This document shows positions 4,012 through 5,188 of a DNA stretch of 5,188 nucleotides, piece by piece. A model generated the notes under the pieces. It ran no database searches, was not told the DNA's origin, and saw only the letters and a program-made list of their open reading frames with translations. The first letter of the stretch is position 1. Every line of letters starts with the position of its first letter. The DNA lies in NCBI GenBank assembly GCA_029260695.1, contig JAJDCT010000285.1, positions 1 through 5,188 on the forward strand, written 5' to 3'. The DNA is from Phycisphaeraceae bacterium (GTDB taxonomy: Bacteria; Planctomycetota; Phycisphaerae; Phycisphaerales; Phycisphaeraceae). Both the position numbers and the translations under genes were made by a program.

Positions 4012-5188
4012 CACGCGATCCGTCGGCACACCCCGACGACCCATCACCCGACGGCCCCGGCGGCGATCCTCTTGACCCCAACGAACTCCCAGAAGAGCTC
4101 CAGGACGCCATCGAGCGCCAGCGGTTCACCCTGTCAAAAGACTCCAACCACCGGCTGGATAAGTATCTTCAGAGCCGTATCAAAGGGTTCAGCCGACACC
4201 AGATCCAACGGCTCATCTCACTGGGCGGTGTGACCGTCAACGACAAAGTTCCCAAGGCCAGCACCAAGCTGCGCAAAAGCGACGTCATCGACGTGTTGAT
4301 CCCCCCGCGCCCGGCGGTCGATCTCTCACCCGAGCCGATCCCGCTGGAAGTCCTGCACGAAGAGGACGGCTTCATCGTCATCAACAAGCAGGCCGGCCTG
4401 ATCGTCCACCCCGCACGCAGCCACCTCAACGGCACGCTGCTCAACGCGCTGGCCTACCACTTCCAACAATCGGAAGGCAAACAAAACGATGCCCTCAGCG
4501 AGGTCGGCAAAGAACACGCTCGCCCCGGCGTCATCCACCGCCTAGACAAAAATACCACCGGCGTCATCATCGTCGCCAAGCAGGATGAGCAGCACTGGAA
4601 GCTCGCCAAGCAGTTCGAGGACCGCACCAACCTCAAGGTCTACCTCGCCGTCGTCCACGGCTGCCCGGACCCGCCCGGCGGGGTCATCAACGAACCCATC
4701 GGCAAACACCCCACCATCCGCGAAGCCATGTCCGTCCGGCACGACTCCACCAGCCGAGACTCCGTTACGATCTACCGTGTCCGCGAACGTTACAAAGGTT
4801 ACTCACTCGTCGAGCTTGAGCTGAAAACAGGACGCACCCACCAGATCCGCGTGCACATGTCCTACATCGGCCATCCATTAGTCGGCGACATCATCTACGG
4901 CGGAGAACCCGTCGGCACAGCAGAATTAGATAACCCAACCCGCCCCGCCGCTTCGCGCCCGCACCTGACTTACGCCCGTGACAAACAGGAAGGTCAGCGC
5001 ATGGAAGCCGAGGCCGCCGAACGCGACGACATGTTGATGGCCACCCCCGCCCTCCACGCCGCCATGCTCCGCATGTACCACCCCGAAACCAAAGAACCGA
5101 TGACCTTCACCGCCCCCGTCCACGGCCCGATGGCCAACCTGATCGCCGAGTTACGCAAACGCCCGGAGCCGGGAGAAATTGTGAAAGA
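4008..5188 (+). CDS. rluD: RluD-type 23S rRNA pseudouridine synthase (3' end beyond window)
   Basis: An RluA-family enzyme that converts specific uridines of RNA to pseudouridine; RluD modifies helix 69 of 23S rRNA during large-subunit assembly. At least 393 residues are present with no stop before the window ends, against 326 in E. coli RluD. Residues 1-38 are an acidic, Pro-rich extension. An S4 RNA-binding domain spans about 48-98 (RLDKYL, FSRHQIQRLI, GGVTVNDK). The synthase domain follows from about 110: VINKQAGLIVHP at 124-135, the catalytic motif HRLDKNTTG at 177-185 with Asp180 as nucleophile, and GRTHQIRVHM at 275-284. After YGG (297-299) about 40 extra residues rich in Arg, Glu and Ala precede the usual LHA...HP...F.AP end (349-370). 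The ATG is inside the TPR gene's stop codon (ATGA). Family is certain; RluD rather than another S4-bearing RluA member is likely. Confidence 0.9.
   Translation, partial: MTRDPSAHPDDPSPDGPGGDPLDPNELPEELQDAIERQRFTLSKDSNHRLDKYLQSRIKGFSRHQIQRLISLGGVTVNDKVPKASTKLRKSDVIDVLIPPRPAVDLSPEPIPLEVLHEEDGFIVINKQAGLIVHPARSHLNGTLLNALAYHFQQSEGKQNDALSEVGKEHARPGVIHRLDKNTTGVIIVAKQDEQHWKLAKQFEDRTNLKVYLAVVHGCPDPPGGVINEPIGKHPTIREAMSVRHDSTSRDSVTIYRVRERYKGYSLVELELKTGRTHQIRVHMSYIGHPLVGDIIYGGEPVGTAELDNPTRPAASRPHLTYARDKQEGQRMEAEAAERDDMLMATPALHAAMLRMYHPETKEPMTFTAPVHGPMANLIAELRKRPEPGEIVK

Overview
The window looks like chromosomal DNA from a GC-rich planctomycete, perhaps a member of the Phycisphaerae. That placement rests on style rather than a marker gene: two small lipoproteins of no named family, several genes with weak or absent Shine-Dalgarno (SD) sites, an intergenic cluster of short-period repeats of a kind I associate with planctomycetes and related phyla, and strong C/G preference at third codon positions in the last two genes. 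No rRNA, tRNA, transposase, phage gene or CRISPR array is visible.

Layout. Positions 1-600 carry no supported gene. They hold a small terminator-like hairpin (102-119) and a cluster of short tandem and inverted repeats (about 141-418). A minus-strand lipoprotein with a long Ala/Glu-rich helix (601-1176) follows. Its good sigma70-type promoter lies in the gap before a plus-strand GNAT acetyltransferase (1346-1849). A minus-strand four-helix membrane protein (1894-2295) converges on the GNAT gene and has its own terminator overlapping its stop codon. Then come about 390 bases without a supported gene, a second lipoprotein on the plus strand (2684-3157), a hairpin straddling its stop codon, an A/C-rich leader, a membrane-anchored TPR protein resembling YfgM (3238-4011), and an RluD-type 23S rRNA pseudouridine synthase (4008 to beyond the window end).

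How the genes work together. The only clear functional unit is the TPR protein plus pseudouridine synthase pair. Their coding regions overlap by four bases (ATGA), so they are almost certainly co-transcribed and probably translationally coupled. The lipoprotein at 2684-3157 lies 80 bases upstream on the same strand and may or may not share their transcript. The genes before 2300 are separate units on alternating strands.

I found no convincing new biological system. The points most worth a second look are the nested repeat cluster at 141-418, the Ala/Glu-rich lipoprotein, the stop-codon hairpin at 3133-3163, and the extra segment inside the pseudouridine synthase.
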